From: Holtiella tumoricola
Lineage (GTDB): Bacteria; Bacillota; Clostridia; Lachnospirales; Cellulosilyticaceae
Length of the DNA: 64,000 bases
Assembly: GCF_027857615.1 (NCBI RefSeq)
Contig: NZ_JAQIFT010000061.1
Coordinates: 186,001 to 250,000, forward strand
Direction of reading: 5' to 3'
Each line of letters begins with the position of its first letter. Within the stretch, counting starts at the first letter, position 1. Below the pieces are notes generated by a model. That model saw only the letters and a program-made list of their open reading frames with translations. It was not told the origin of the DNA and made no database searches. Shown piece by piece: positions 45,794 to 55,021 of this stretch. The position numbers and the translations under genes were made by a program.

Positions 45794-45944
45794 CTCTTAT
45801 CACTCCTCACCTTTGTATTATGTGATCATTTTATTTATTCCATGTATGTTATTACTATCTCCTAGTTATACTCTTTGCCTGTCTTACATATCCTATTTAT
45901 AGACTAGCTTAATTTAATCTATTTTATTCTGAAGGAGTCCACCT

Positions 45945-46289
45945 ATGTTAGAATTTCTCATTACTCGTTATCTCCCTGCACTCATCCATGTGCTAGAAGC
46001 CATGGGAATTATAGTTCTCACTATTGGAGCAGCCAATGGTTTTTATCACTATATAGTTAGCCTATTTCATCATAATCCATCAACTTCTAGAAGTCACTTT
46101 GCTAGTTCTATGGCCATCTCCCTAGAATTTAAACTTGCTGCTGAGATTCTAAAAACTGTTCTCGTACGTACTATTGATGAGATCATCATTCTAGGTGCAA
46201 TTATTCTCCTACGTGCCCTCATGACACTCATTATCCATTGGGAAATCAGGCAAGATTCACCTCATGAACGTACAGATCCTGAAAAATAA
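45945..46289 (+). CDS. DUF1622 small membrane protein
   Basis: A 114-residue membrane protein with two hydrophobic segments (about residues 10-40 and 70-95). The central FASSMAISLEFKLAAEILKTV is the DUF1622 signature, with a conserved Glu-Lys pair and following VRTIDEIIILGAI. The function of this family is unknown. GAAGGAGTCCACCT precedes the ATG. A terminator overlaps its stop codon. Confidence 0.9.
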   Translation: MLEFLITRYLPALIHVLEAMGIIVLTIGAANGFYHYIVSLFHHNPSTSRSHFASSMAISLEFKLAAEILKTVLVRTIDEIIILGAIILLRALMTLIIHWEIRQDSPHERTDPEK

Positions 46290-46338
46290 GGGAATTACTT
46301 TTAACCTCACCTTAGGTTGAAAGTAATTCCCTTTTATC
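46287..46338. terminator. Bidirectional terminator after the DUF1622 gene
   Basis: Stem AAGGGAATTACTTTtAACCT (46288-46307) with its complement (46314-46333), one mismatch, then TTTTATCTTTTT. Confidence 0.9.
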
Positions 46339-46348
46339 TTTTTCGTCT

Positions 46349-48409
46349 TTATTTATTAAAAGTTATTTCATATTCAAAAGCACAATCATCCTCACACCAT
46401 TGACAGAAGTTCGTTCCCCATCTGTTGTTGAAAAGATTGAAGTAGAATCCCTCTTCTAACGAATCTACTTTATTATCCATCTTATAAATATTCTTATCTC
46501 CAATACTTACTATTGGGCTATGGATATTACGGATATGAATAGCTCCATCTGCTCCATCATACGCTAAGGCTTCTACTCCATGTTGTTTTCTATTTCCACC
46601 TTTTACTACATCAAAAGGATTAATCCATGCACCAACTTTATTCATTTGCCATCTGTATGGATTATCTACGTCAAATTGAACTTTTAACCAAATAGCTTCT
46701 GGTATCTTATTAGCTTCTTTGTCTAACCACTCAACACGCATGAACACTTTATTGTCTTCAAATGTATAAGTAATTTGAGCTTTATTAGGCATACCATACT
46801 TCTTAGCTGCCTGTTCGTCTCCAAATAGGCTTACTTTAAGTTGATTGCCCTCTTTAACAATATATCTTGTTGTAAAGTCATAACATCTACCCTTAAGATC
46901 CTCCACAAACTCTAAACCTGGTTTAGAGAAATCCCCTTCAGACCATGAACAAGTTTCTAAGAAGTTTCTATTATATTGATAATAATTTGTAGATACATCA
47001 ACTACATCATAGATATCATACTGTAATCTTCCAACCTCTCCTTGTTCTAACCACACCTTTTCATTATTTTCTAAGTAAATGAGTTGACCACAAGCTCCAA
47101 GCTTAACCTTCCAACCATTTACCTCTAGTAAACGATTTGCAAAGACCTCTTCACCTTGTTTATTAAATGCCTTTGGTTTAAGTTGTTCTAATGCAGCTAA
47201 TGCTTGTTTTTGTAAGTCTTCTGGTAATGCTTCTATTGCCTTTTGAATATAAGCTCTTTGTTCAGTATGAGATGCCTCATACATTTTATAAGAACCTGTA
47301 AAATGTCCTGCTCTGTACTTTTCAATATCATATTGAAGAACTTCTAACATATGACTATTTCTATAAGTCAAGAATTCAAGTGTTGTAGCATCTGCTTCTC
47401 TAGCTGCTTTAAAGTCTTCTTTAGACCAATTTTTAAAGTCTGCTAAGTATTTTTTAAAGTCTAGCCCCCATGTATGTTCAGCAATCATAAGTAAATTCAT
47501 CATGAATCCGTCATATGCTTGATCTTCTTCTTTAAGTAAACCTGCCTTCATCCATTCATCTCTTAGTCTAAGAAGTTCTTTATACTCTGCAATTTTTTTA
47601 GGATCTGAAGAAATACCATGAATCCAAGTATCTCCTATCTCTTCTTTTACTACTGGTAATCTATCTTTAATGGTTAAAATACTTTTTGCAAATTCATCTA
47701 ATGAAGAAGCTTGAATGGTAGCATGAGGATATAACTTCTGTATTCTATCGATTTCATTTAAAATATCTTCTTCTGATTGAGGACCTAAGTTGTCTCCTGT
47801 ATGAGCAAACTCTAATACCTCATCAAAGCCATCGATAAGTAACTCTTTTCCATACCCTGCTGAGTAGTGTACGATAACTTCATCTTCCCCATCTTGCCAT
47901 CTAAATATTGGTGGTACATTAGGTACCATAGAAGATGGATTAACTCCTATGTGTAAATAACGTATGCCTCTTTTTACTAAGTGCTTCACCATTCCACGTG
48001 TATGTCCAGGTACGTCTGTCATTTTGCTGGCAATGGTTTGTGTCCCAAATCTTTCATCTAATTTCTTAGAAAGGTCTAAACTATATTCTAATAAGGGCTC
48101 ATTCATAGCTTCTGTATGGGTTGTACAAGCAATACCATGCCATCTAATTGAACCATCTTTAATCGCACACACAAGTTTTTCTTGTTCTGCTTGTGAAGCA
48201 TTTTTTAAATAATAATCTATTAAGTAAGATCCTACAGTCCATATAAACTTTTTATCTTCTTTTGTGTTCAACTTCAAAGCTAAGTCTATAGCTTTGGGAA
48301 TGAATTTATTTAAATAATCATCTAATACTTGATAACCAAAGTTAGTAAATCCAATATCTAAATGTGTTTTATAGACCACATGTACTTTTTTAATTGTATG
48401 TTTATCCAT
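46349..48409 (-). CDS. GH38-like protein (DUF5054)
   Basis: A 686-residue protein with the N-terminal fold of GH38 mannosidases but of the DUF5054 type. The metal-site motif reads YKTHLDIGFT (H16, D18), and a possible nucleophile equivalent is D132 in SKMTDVPGHTRGM. YLHIGVNPSSMVPNVPPIF and AEHTWGLDFKKYLADF are further family segments. No signal peptide is present. It is downstream of a GntR regulator beyond a terminator, next to two other mannose-related genes, so an alpha-mannoside or related hydrolase activity is likely but unproved. AGAGGCATTAAAT precedes the ATG. Confidence 0.87.
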   Translation of the reverse strand: MDKHTIKKVHVVYKTHLDIGFTNFGYQVLDDYLNKFIPKAIDLALKLNTKEDKKFIWTVGSYLIDYYLKNASQAEQEKLVCAIKDGSIRWHGIACTTHTEAMNEPLLEYSLDLSKKLDERFGTQTIASKMTDVPGHTRGMVKHLVKRGIRYLHIGVNPSSMVPNVPPIFRWQDGEDEVIVHYSAGYGKELLIDGFDEVLEFAHTGDNLGPQSEEDILNEIDRIQKLYPHATIQASSLDEFAKSILTIKDRLPVVKEEIGDTWIHGISSDPKKIAEYKELLRLRDEWMKAGLLKEEDQAYDGFMMNLLMIAEHTWGLDFKKYLADFKNWSKEDFKAAREADATTLEFLTYRNSHMLEVLQYDIEKYRAGHFTGSYKMYEASHTEQRAYIQKAIEALPEDLQKQALAALEQLKPKAFNKQGEEVFANRLLEVNGWKVKLGACGQLIYLENNEKVWLEQGEVGRLQYDIYDVVDVSTNYYQYNRNFLETCSWSEGDFSKPGLEFVEDLKGRCYDFTTRYIVKEGNQLKVSLFGDEQAAKKYGMPNKAQITYTFEDNKVFMRVEWLDKEANKIPEAIWLKVQFDVDNPYRWQMNKVGAWINPFDVVKGGNRKQHGVEALAYDGADGAIHIRNIHSPIVSIGDKNIYKMDNKVDSLEEGFYFNLFNNRWGTNFCQWCEDDCAFEYEITFNK

Positions 48410-48450
48410 ATTTAATGCCTCTTTCCATTAACTTTTGTGTTTAAAGTAAA

Positions 48451-48500
48451 TAATAAGGGGAGTTACCTTTAACCCTTATTAAGATTATGGTAACTCCCTC
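48451..48500 (-). terminator. Terminator between the GntR gene and the DUF5054 gene
   Basis: Stem GGGGAGTTACC (48457-48467) with GGTAACTCCC (48489-48498). On the minus strand it is followed by TTATTATTTACTTT. Read-through into the DUF5054 gene is possible. Confidence 0.75.
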
Positions 48501-48505
48501 ACTTT

Positions 48506-49231
48506 TTATTTATTAAGTTCCATATAGTATTCATATCTTGAAGCAACATATTGGCCTTCTGTATATTCAAATACTTCGCCTTTTTGGTCATAGCCTATTC
48601 TCTTTAAAATAAGCATCGGACCTTTTTTGTTACAATTTAGTTCTTCTGCTAGTACCTCATCAGCAAGCCCTGCTGTTATGCGTTGTGTAATCTTAGAAAT
48701 TTCCACTTGATGTCTTGTTCTAAGATAATCATAAAGTGACCCATAATAAAGGTCTTTATCTAATTCTAAATCAATATGACACTTAATGTATGTTTTAAAG
48801 CGTACCACTGGAATATCATTGATACATCTTATACGTATCAGTTCATATACAGGCATGCCTTTATCTATTTGTAATGCACGCGCACATACTTCATCAGCTT
48901 TAACTAGGCTAATCTTTGCGCTCTTTGTAGTTGGTATAATACCTTGGGCTTTCATCTCATCTGTAAAGCCTTCTATTTTAAGTAAGGGCTCTGATTGTTT
49001 TTGTTTTAAAACAATGGTTCCTTTCCCCTTAATGCGTTCTACATAACCTTTTTGCTCAAGGTCGCCAATAGCTGCACGTACTGTAATACGACTTACACCA
49101 TATTTTTCTTCGTAATCAATCTCCCTTGGAAGCAGTTCTCCTTGTTTGTAGATGCCTTGTTGAATTTCCTCTTCAATAATCCTAATCAACTGTTCTTTAA
49201 GGGTAGGGGCTCCTTTACCTCTTTGTAGCAT
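48506..49231 (-). CDS. GntR-family regulator, HutC/UTRA subfamily
   Basis: A 241-residue regulator. The winged helix-turn-helix occupies residues 12-78 (LLPREIDYEEKYGVSRITVR, AAIGDLEQKGYVERIKGKGT). A UTRA effector-binding domain follows (residues ~95-238), with PVYELIRIRCINDIPVVRF and a typical C-terminal RSRYEYYMEL-like end (ASRYEYYMEL). UTRA proteins usually sense sugar phosphates. AGTAGGAGGTATAT precedes the ATG. It is downstream of the mannosidase and isomerase genes in one likely operon, and three matching GntR-type operators lie ahead of that operon, so it is the probable repressor. Confidence 0.94.
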   Translation of the reverse strand: MLQRGKGAPTLKEQLIRIIEEEIQQGIYKQGELLPREIDYEEKYGVSRITVRAAIGDLEQKGYVERIKGKGTIVLKQKQSEPLLKIEGFTDEMKAQGIIPTTKSAKISLVKADEVCARALQIDKGMPVYELIRIRCINDIPVVRFKTYIKCHIDLELDKDLYYGSLYDYLRTRHQVEISKITQRITAGLADEVLAEELNCNKKGPMLILKRIGYDQKGEVFEYTEGQYVASRYEYYMELNK

Positions 49232-49328
49232 ATATACCTCCTACTTTCTATCTCTTTCAATTTTACTTAAGCATAGCCTTGTTATTCGTGTTCAAAAGCA
49301 AGAGTTTAATGCCCTTGTCTTCTGTTAT

Positions 49329-51059
49329 TTATCTCACGAAAGCTTTAATCGTAGCAATTTTCTTACCTTCCGAAGCACCATAAGGTTTAATAGTATACTC
49401 TTTTACAGCTTCAGGGATAATGAAAGTCTCTGCATAGTGTACCACAAATGGTTCAAATGCTCCTGTTGGACTTTCTACGATTGCTTCTTCACCTTCTACT
49501 AAATTTAACACATTTACACTATTATGTGTAGTGTGATGTACAGCTTCGGTGAACCAATGGCGTCTCGTTTCAATAAATTCACGCTCATGAAGACCTGTTC
49601 TTTCTTCTACATAGCCCTCACCTTCTCCTACAACTTGTACTGGGCTTACTAAATTTTCTTCTACCCACTTTGTTGTACGATCCCAAGCAATAACCTTTTC
49701 TCCGTGTTCTACGTGAATTGGACGTGGTAGCCCATCTAAGCCAAGTCTATCCCAATCCCAAAGTTTAAAAGTAAAGATATATGGTGTTGCACTAATTTCA
49801 AGTACCATTGTATCACTACCTGAACAGTGTATTGTCCCTGCTGGAATAAGGAAGTGATCATGCTTATGTGCTTTAAAACGATTGACATATTTATCTGCAT
49901 CAAAGCTTTTTTCACCTGTTTGAGCAATATAAAGATCATCAATCATTTCTTCTTTATTAATGTCTTCTTTAAGTCCTAAGTAGACATCTGCACCTTCTTT
50001 ACAGTCTAAGATATAGTAACTTTCATCTTGTGTATAGTGCATTCCAAAGGTCTGTTGAATATACTCTGTTAAAGGATGTACTTGAAGAGATAAGTTTTGT
50101 CCTCCCATCGTATCTAAGAAGTCAAAGCGAATAGGGAATTCTTTTCCAAATCTAGCATGTACACGTGTTCCTAGAAGTTCTATTGGCTGATAAAATACCA
50201 CATCAATAGATGGTACTTCTACTCTAATATCTCCATAACGTAAGAAAAGACTGTTTTCTTCTGGTACACCGTCAAAGCTCCAAGCAAAGTTTTCTTGTTC
50301 TTTATCAAGGTCACATACTTCTTTCATCCATTGTCCACCCCATACACCTGGGTCAAAATATGGTACCACTCTAAATGGACGATTAGCTGTTTGTTTAAGG
50401 CCTGCAAAGAAACTCTCTGCTGTAATTAGCTTCGGTTCATTGGCAACATTTGTATCTAGAACATAGTCAAAATCTTGGAAATGGCTCATCTTATGTCTAT
50501 CTGCCATACGCCACTCTACAAAGAAACCTCTTTTATACTTTGTTAAAATTGGAGCATCTGCATTACTTACATTCCAGTTACTCATACCCTTGCGATAGCG
50601 AAGTTGAATTTCCCATCTTGCTAAATCTGCATAGATATATAAGTCACCTGTTGTAATTAAGCCTGCACCTACACCAATTACAAGTACATTACCTTTAGCT
50701 TCTTCAATTTCAGCGCGAGCTGCCTGTATCTTTTCTGTTACAAAGACATCTTTGAAATTCTTTGTAGTTAGTACCCCAAACACACGGTCTTCAGTTAAGT
50801 ACTCATCTATAGCTTGTGTAAGTGCTTCCTCTCTGAGTGCACAGTAATCTGAACAAATAACTTTATCAAAGTTAAGGCTTTCTAGCCCTTTAATAATTTC
50901 TTGTTCATCTACACCTGGATAACAATCTACTACAACTACATTTTTTGTACCTACTTTTAAGTCTTTTTGAACAATGCCAGCTATAGCAGGATATCCTGCT
51001 ACAGCGTGATCATCATAACCTTTTACTCTTACTTCTGGATATTTATCGTATCTTGCCAT
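49329..51059 (-). CDS. Class I mannose-6-phosphate isomerase with extra N-terminal domain
   Basis: A 576-residue protein. Residues ~230-576 are a class I phosphomannose isomerase: the zinc motif LSLQVHPLTEY (Q-x-H-P), E in TQDESYYILDCKEG, and the third His in IPAGTIHCSGSD. The first ~225 residues (KNVVVVDCYPGVDEQEIIK, then VLVIGVGAGLITTGDLYIYAD) resemble a nucleoside-kinase-like Rossmann domain, but the ATP-binding P-loop (GxxxxGKS/T) is absent. Such isomerases are usually 310-400 residues, so this is a fusion. The protein interconverts mannose-6-phosphate and fructose-6-phosphate. It lies 40 bases downstream of a GH38 mannosidase. AGGAAAGGACTAG precedes the ATG. Confidence 0.9.
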   Translation of the reverse strand: MARYDKYPEVRVKGYDDHAVAGYPAIAGIVQKDLKVGTKNVVVVDCYPGVDEQEIIKGLESLNFDKVICSDYCALREEALTQAIDEYLTEDRVFGVLTTKNFKDVFVTEKIQAARAEIEEAKGNVLVIGVGAGLITTGDLYIYADLARWEIQLRYRKGMSNWNVSNADAPILTKYKRGFFVEWRMADRHKMSHFQDFDYVLDTNVANEPKLITAESFFAGLKQTANRPFRVVPYFDPGVWGGQWMKEVCDLDKEQENFAWSFDGVPEENSLFLRYGDIRVEVPSIDVVFYQPIELLGTRVHARFGKEFPIRFDFLDTMGGQNLSLQVHPLTEYIQQTFGMHYTQDESYYILDCKEGADVYLGLKEDINKEEMIDDLYIAQTGEKSFDADKYVNRFKAHKHDHFLIPAGTIHCSGSDTMVLEISATPYIFTFKLWDWDRLGLDGLPRPIHVEHGEKVIAWDRTTKWVEENLVSPVQVVGEGEGYVEERTGLHEREFIETRRHWFTEAVHHTTHNSVNVLNLVEGEEAIVESPTGAFEPFVVHYAETFIIPEAVKEYTIKPYGASEGKKIATIKAFVR

Positions 51060-51099
51060 TTTTCTAGTCCTTTCCTAATCGCCTACCCCTTAATATGCT

Positions 51100-53469
51100 T
51101 TAGTTTGTCATGAATGTTACAACACCAAAGTCTTCATCTTTCATTGTTTTGAAGCTATCTTTTGCTGCTTCTTTATCTGTCATCGTTAAGCTATAGCAAA
51201 ACTCTGTAATACCTGATAAGTCCATTTTAAAGTTTGTTTCCCAAATATTATTCATGATCCATGAGTATACATCACGGTGGTTATTTGCTTCTTTGTTATC
51301 ACAAAGTGTAATTGGGTGATGTGTAAGTTCTCCCATGTAAATCATAGGTGCATCTTTTGTTTGAATTAAGATATTGTGAGCCTTAGTTTCATACACAAGC
51401 CCATTGTCGATAAGGTAGTATTCCATACATGTTCCTGGAAGTTGATCAATCCCTGGTCTAAAGCATGCATCACTCTTATCTACATAAAGTGTACTTTGTG
51501 GTAAGTTTAAAGTAAGTGGTAATAAGATGTTTTCTACGTCTTGTGAAAGTGTTTTTGCGATTTTGTATTTGAATTCGATTTTTGGTAATGTATTGTACAT
51601 TTTAATCACTACTGAACTGAAGAATGTACCCTCTAATTTGTAAATAAGTTCAATGGTTGTGAACACTGGACCATTATTAATCAGCTTAAGGTCATCAAGT
51701 GTTGCAATATATTTTTTAGCATGAAGTCCTCTAATATTTCTTCCAAGTAAACGTCTTTCTTCATAGATATCTGTACGAATCTCTGTGTTTTCATAAATTG
51801 GTGTGAAGAAACGTGCATCGCCTTCTTTAAGCATCTCTACATCATCCACTTTATTATAGAAAGATGTTACACCTTTACCTACTTCATAGCTAATTTTGAA
51901 GTAGTCATTTTCAACACCATAAGGAAGTGTATAAGTTACAGGATCATACTCGTTAACGATATCTTTAACGCGTTCTGAACCCATGTAAGCAATACGTGTG
52001 TTGTTCTTAACTGGTGTATCAGCTTTTTCAACGAATTTATATGTTTTTTCTTCGTTTCCTTCAAAGTGGTCAACAAAACTAATAAGTACCCCTCTTGGAT
52101 GTGAAGAAATTTGTGTATTCATTACTTCACCAGTAAGTTCTGAAGTCACTTCTACACCATCGTATTTCCATACTTCAATATAGAATTCAACTACTTTCTT
52201 ACCTGCTTTATCAGAAGCATTAATTGCTTTGATTCTGCCATCACGGTCATAGTATCTTAACTTATCACCTTTGCTGTGTAGAATACGGTTTAAGTTCTTA
52301 GCTGTTGCTTCATGTGCTTTAGAAGCATAACTATTTTTACGAATATCTAAGTTTTGTACCATTGTATCGTATGGATTTGTAATCGTTGAAGAATGTCCCC
52401 AAGTATGTTCTGCATATACAAGTAAGTTATCTTCTGCATCTTTTATGAAGTCTTCTCTCATCACTTTATGCTCTGGATCAAGACGTTCGCAAAGATGGTA
52501 AGCTCTTTGTGCTTCTTTATAGTGTTTAACTGGATATGGTGTACTACCAACCCCATGCGCCCACCAGTCTGTTAAATCACCTTTATAAGTTGGAATATCT
52601 CCTAATTTATCTTTAATACCATCATAAAGTTGTGCTATTGTTACCATTTCAACTTTAACTTCAGCACCATAGTTGGCATTGAATTCTTCTATTAAGTCAA
52701 GGATATCCATGTTTGGAGGTGCATTATCACTGAATACGCCTGATACACTTGTAACCATGAAGTCATATTTATAGCCATTATCTACGCATTCTTTTAAGTA
52801 GTCATATAAATTATCTTTGAATGATTCTACTGGAGTTTTTGGTTTTTCTTTACCAAAGTAATTTTCTGTCATGAAGTTTGCATGTTTATTTGGAACAAGT
52901 CCTAGTGCATTACCTAAATTATAATGTTCCCCATTCCATACAAGAAGTTTTTTACCTGCTTCATTTTCCCAGAAGTATGGTTTTTGATTTTGATAAAGAG
53001 GGTACATACCATGGTGACAGTGAATATTTGTAAATAAGAATTCAATTCCATTATCTAAGAATACATCTAAGCTTCCTAATGAAATTCCATTTACGTCTGC
53101 ATTCATAGCTACTTTTACAGGAACATCATATTGCTTGAAGTACTCTACCATCGCTTTTGTACGATTATGTAGCACTTGTTTATCTACTAAATCTGTAAAG
53201 TTAAGGTAACTTGCTGAAAGTCCCATTCCACCTTTTTTAACTTGCTCAATAAATGCAAGTCTCTCTTCTTCAGTAGCTTCTTCTAAGAATTTTTCTACAC
53301 AATAGTATGTTTCACAATTCCACTTAAAAGCTGGTCTTTCGGCTGTCATAGTCACTGCTGATTTAATGTAATCCATATGGTTGTACATGATTTTTTCTTG
53401 TAAATCTGTATAACCTATATCTGTGTGTGAGTGGTGAATAACGTATACTTTCCATTTGCGATCTAACAT
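51100..53469 (-). CDS. GH38-family alpha-mannosidase-like glycoside hydrolase
   Basis: A 789-residue protein with the GH38 catalytic fold. VIHHSHTDIGYTDLQ supplies the zinc ligands (H13, H15 and D17 region), and AMNADVNGIS carries the putative nucleophile D125. Later segments such as YAEHTWGHSSTITNPYD and the C-terminal beta-domain fit the family. It is shorter than the 1036-residue mannosidase at 3322 and belongs to a different GH38 branch. No signal peptide is seen. It is the first gene of a leftward operon with phosphomannose isomerase and GntR, so it probably liberates mannose or mannose derivatives. AGGAGGCCCTAC precedes the ATG. Confidence 0.92.
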   Translation of the reverse strand: MLDRKWKVYVIHHSHTDIGYTDLQEKIMYNHMDYIKSAVTMTAERPAFKWNCETYYCVEKFLEEATEEERLAFIEQVKKGGMGLSASYLNFTDLVDKQVLHNRTKAMVEYFKQYDVPVKVAMNADVNGISLGSLDVFLDNGIEFLFTNIHCHHGMYPLYQNQKPYFWENEAGKKLLVWNGEHYNLGNALGLVPNKHANFMTENYFGKEKPKTPVESFKDNLYDYLKECVDNGYKYDFMVTSVSGVFSDNAPPNMDILDLIEEFNANYGAEVKVEMVTIAQLYDGIKDKLGDIPTYKGDLTDWWAHGVGSTPYPVKHYKEAQRAYHLCERLDPEHKVMREDFIKDAEDNLLVYAEHTWGHSSTITNPYDTMVQNLDIRKNSYASKAHEATAKNLNRILHSKGDKLRYYDRDGRIKAINASDKAGKKVVEFYIEVWKYDGVEVTSELTGEVMNTQISSHPRGVLISFVDHFEGNEEKTYKFVEKADTPVKNNTRIAYMGSERVKDIVNEYDPVTYTLPYGVENDYFKISYEVGKGVTSFYNKVDDVEMLKEGDARFFTPIYENTEIRTDIYEERRLLGRNIRGLHAKKYIATLDDLKLINNGPVFTTIELIYKLEGTFFSSVVIKMYNTLPKIEFKYKIAKTLSQDVENILLPLTLNLPQSTLYVDKSDACFRPGIDQLPGTCMEYYLIDNGLVYETKAHNILIQTKDAPMIYMGELTHHPITLCDNKEANNHRDVYSWIMNNIWETNFKMDLSGITEFCYSLTMTDKEAAKDSFKTMKDEDFGVVTFMTN

Positions 53470-53517
53470 GTAGGGCCTCCTAGCGCTTATCTTCTCTTAA
53501 AATATAAATCAATATAA

Positions 53518-53597
53518 ATATGTTATAACATATATCCTTATCCTTTTCAATATGTTATAATATATTTATATTTAACCCATTGTATGTTATAACATAT
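53518..53597. promoter_or_regulatory. Three tandem GntR-type operators in the divergent promoter
   Basis: Three near-identical palindromes: ATATGTTATAACATAT (53518-53533, perfect), ATATGTTATAATATAT (53550-53565, one change) and GTATGTTATAACATAT (53582-53597, one change). Their centres are 32 bases apart, equal to three helical turns, so all lie on one DNA face. The core GT-TATA-AC fits the general GntR operator form GT(N)xAC. They lie between the divergent mannosidase and ROK kinase genes and are probably bound by the GntR/UTRA protein at 48506-49231. Confidence 0.8.
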
Positions 53598-53620
53598 TGA
53601 ATATTAGAAAGGATTTTCTT

Positions 53621-54544
53621 ATGAATGGATTTATTGCACTTGATGTAGGTGGTACCTCTATCAAAGCTGGCGTCATATCGGAAGCTGGCCATCTAATTAG
53701 TTCTAAAATTTCTCATTATCCTTCACAATCTAATGAAGATTTGGGAACTATTTTAGATCACTTTACGTCTATTATTATAGATGAGTTTAAAAAGATACCT
53801 TTTCCTATTACTATTAAAGGCATTGGCATGGCATTCCCTGGTCCTTTTGACTATGAAAAAGGCATTTCACTTATGCAAAATATTAATAAGTATGATGCAC
53901 TTTATGGCATAGACTTAAGACAAACCCTTATGCTTAAACTTAGTCATCATGAAGCGTTTATCTCTCAGACCACTCCTCACTACACAATTCGCTTCGAAAA
54001 TGATGCAAGTCTTTATGCATTAGGAGAGACTGTTTTAGATGAAAGCCTAATGTCAGGCAAAGTTCTTTGTCTCTGTATTGGTACAGGCCTTGGGTCTGCC
54101 TTTTTAGAAGATGGTAAACTCATTACCTCTAGAGAAGATGTTCCACCTAATGGTTGGGTTTATGATACACCTTTTTTAGGTAGTATCATTGATGACCATA
54201 TTTCAGCAAGAGGTATTCTTAGTCTTCATGAAAAACTTCATGGCATCCAAATGCCAGATGTTAAATCTATCGCTGATTCTGCTTTACAAGGTAATCTGTA
54301 TGCTCTTACCACTTTTGAATACTTTGGAAAACGTTTTGGCGAAGCGATTAATGATTTTTTGGAGACTTTCAATCCTCATACTTTAGTTATTGGTGGCCAA
54401 ATAGCCAAAAGTTATACTTTATTTGAGTCTGGATTAAAAGCTTCTTTAGCGACGAGTCCCCCATCTTTTCATATAAAGTTAAGTACAGACTCTTCTTTAA
54501 GTACACTTCTTGGTGTAAAACAACTCTTTCTAGACACATTGTAG
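53621..54544 (+). CDS. ROK-family sugar kinase
   Basis: A 307-residue ROK kinase from the ATG at 53621, preceded by AGAAAGGA seven bases upstream; an in-frame TTG at 53597 overlaps an operator and is less likely. The ATP-binding segment is LDVGGTSIKAGV (residues 7-18) and the second phosphate motif is CIGTGLGSAF. FENDASLYALGE holds the catalytic Asp. The zinc-binding Cys cluster (CxCGxxGC) found in most ROK glucokinases and regulators is missing. No helix-turn-helix is present, so it is a kinase. Its divergent placement from a mannosidase and phosphomannose isomerase suggests that it phosphorylates mannose. Confidence 0.9.
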   Translation: MNGFIALDVGGTSIKAGVISEAGHLISSKISHYPSQSNEDLGTILDHFTSIIIDEFKKIPFPITIKGIGMAFPGPFDYEKGISLMQNINKYDALYGIDLRQTLMLKLSHHEAFISQTTPHYTIRFENDASLYALGETVLDESLMSGKVLCLCIGTGLGSAFLEDGKLITSREDVPPNGWVYDTPFLGSIIDDHISARGILSLHEKLHGIQMPDVKSIADSALQGNLYALTTFEYFGKRFGEAINDFLETFNPHTLVIGGQIAKSYTLFESGLKASLATSPPSFHIKLSTDSSLSTLLGVKQLFLDTL

Positions 54545-54573
54545 AAAATTACTTTTAAGTGATGACTAGATAG

Positions 54574-54616
54574 AAAAAGATCAGCAAGCACCTCATGGCT
54601 TGCTGATCTTTTTTAT
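54574..54616. terminator. Bidirectional terminator between the ROK and Dabb genes
   Basis: Perfect 12-bp stem AGATCAGCAAGC/GCTTGCTGATCT (54578-54589 and 54598-54609) flanked by A5 and T6. Confidence 0.93.
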
Positions 54617-54623
54617 GCTTTAA

Positions 54624-54929
54624 TTACATTTCATAATCTACTACTGCTCTTGATATTGCCACTTGTCTTACTAAGCTATTAGCCACTTCTAAATGCTTTG
54701 GATGCCCCTGATAATAGTTAAGTGCTTCAGCATCTGTAAATATTGAATCTAATGCTAAATCATAGCTAGCTTCTGAAGGATTAAAGTTAATCCCCACCTC
54801 AATCTCAACAAGCCCTTCTATTTCCCCTTTTAGAGCTTCAAGTCTTTCTTTAATTTTAGCCATAATTTCTTCTTTAGAACCATGTTCAGGATGTTCTGCT
54901 ACCTTCCACATTACAATATGTCTAACCAT
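54624..54929 (-). CDS. Dabb (stress-responsive A/B-barrel) domain protein
   Basis: A 101-residue single-domain protein. The ferredoxin-like Dabb fold is recognised by MVRHIVMWKV at the start, EGLVEIEVGINFN in the middle, and YYQGHPKHLEVANSLVRQV toward the end, with the conserved H-P-x-H-L motif. Proteins of this family often dimerise; many have no known function and some are enzymes in aromatic metabolism. AGGAGTGAGGGGAA precedes the ATG. It is monocistronic. Confidence 0.92.
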   Translation of the reverse strand: MVRHIVMWKVAEHPEHGSKEEIMAKIKERLEALKGEIEGLVEIEVGINFNPSEASYDLALDSIFTDAEALNYYQGHPKHLEVANSLVRQVAISRAVVDYEM

Positions 54930-55021
54930 TTCCCCTCACTCCTCTTATCGGAAATTTTAACTTCTAATTTTATTATACCTTAATTTAAAATAATCTAACA
55001 TATACTTTAATACCGAAAGTT

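Noticed and set aside
53597..53620. TTG start for the ROK kinase
   Set aside because: It overlaps the third operator, adds non-conserved residues, and the ATG at 53621 has a correctly spaced AGAAAGGA.
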